A stretch of DNA of 5,311 nucleotides from contig JAKPQU010000437.1 in assembly GCA_029555925.1 (NCBI GenBank), positions 1-5,311 on the forward strand, read 5' to 3'. This document shows, in pieces, positions 5,113-5,311 of this stretch. The DNA is from Bacillota bacterium. Lineage in GTDB: Bacteria; Eremiobacterota; SpSt-956; JAKJGF01. The first letter of the stretch is position 1. Every line of letters begins with the position of its first letter. A program made the translations under genes and the position numbers. The notes beneath the pieces were generated by a model. It made no database searches and was not told the origin of the DNA. It saw only the letters and a program-made list of their open reading frames with translations.

Positions 5113-5311
5113 TTATTTCCATTTCTCAAGCAGTTCTTTAGTCTCTTTCTCAAGTTCAAGTTTAAATTTTCTATACTCCTTTGCATAGAAGATTTCATGC
5201 CTATCTAAAAGGTTCAATAACTCCTCTCAAATAAGGTGGATTACCTTGGAAACGATTAAACTGTCTAAATAATGCAGAATGTAAGTTTTCTTCTGACTCA
5301 AAAAATTTATT
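5113..5311 (-). pseudogene. 3' end of a minus-strand gene, cut by the window edge and apparently frameshifted
   Basis: On the minus strand, 5228-5311 is open for 28 codons (beginning NKFFESEENLHSALFRQF and ending GNPPYL). It passes into EELLNLLDRHEIFYAKEYRK at 5226 and continues to KELLEKWK and a TAA at 5113-5115, but only if one base near 5227 is skipped. As read, the upstream frame stops soon after (EPFR then TAG), and the downstream frame has a TGA at 5227-5229. The joined 65-residue tail is charged and helical, with a Lys/Glu-rich end. No family is recognised. It ends 37 nt from the shared terminator, as expected for a convergent gene. The alternative is an independent 34-aa ORF from a TTG start, which is less likely. 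Whether the break is biological or a sequencing error is not known. Confidence 0.45.

Noticed and set aside
1..5311. CRISPR arrays, tRNA or rRNA genes, insertion sequences, Mu-type end repeats
   Set aside because: No regularly spaced direct repeats, cloverleaf-like segments, transposase motifs or terminal inverted repeats were seen on either strand.

Overview
The window looks like part of a Mu-like (transposable) prophage or phage genome in a low-GC bacterium. The evidence is a Gam-type DNA-end-binding protein, a Mu gpF/SPP1 gp7-type head morphogenesis protein and a Mu gpG-type virion morphogenesis protein, all on the + strand in a tightly packed operon with ATGA overlaps and good AAGGAG-type ribosome binding sites. 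Arginine is mostly AGA/AGG and ATA is common for isoleucine, which fits an AT-rich host, but the host phylum cannot be fixed from this sequence.

Layout, left to right: a 56-aa acidic early protein (26-196); Gam (198-593); a GH73-type glucosaminidase that is probably an endolysin (603-1097); a 66-aa single-span membrane protein, possibly holin-like (1094-1294); a MuF head protein of 506 aa (1245-2765); an 81-aa acidic protein starting at GTG inside the end of the MuF gene (2741-2986); a D12-class DNA adenine methylase whose frame is broken at a run of eight G (3024-3850); an Amidase_3 N-acetylmuramoyl-L-alanine amidase (3847-4461); a gpG-like virion protein (4466-5050); and a 9-bp-stem terminator (5054-5076). 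Past the terminator, the 3' end of a convergent minus-strand gene enters from the right edge, apparently with a 1-nt frameshift (5113-5311).

The most interesting unit is the MuF gene with the small gene behind it. Residues 1-241 are an ordinary MuF module ending in a YNPG segment. Residues ~250-506 are a different domain carrying a zincin motif, HEFIH (359-363), and a downstream EEGLTE (389-394) that could supply the third zinc ligand of a gluzincin. Base composition falls sharply over this part and the following small gene. This is the architecture of MuF polymorphic toxins with a C-terminal effector and an adjacent immunity gene. Here the effector would be a metallopeptidase and the 81-aa acidic protein its candidate immunity partner. 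Toxin and immunity roles are inference; the motif, the fusion and the overlap are visible directly.

The second notable point is the poly-G tract in the methylase. It lies exactly in the SAM-binding FGGG motif and could be a phase-variation switch, a real mutation or a sequencing error. Gene order is also unusual: no terminase or portal lies between the lysis gene and MuF, and the methylase-amidase pair separates the gpF-like and gpG-like genes, which are neighbours in phage Mu.
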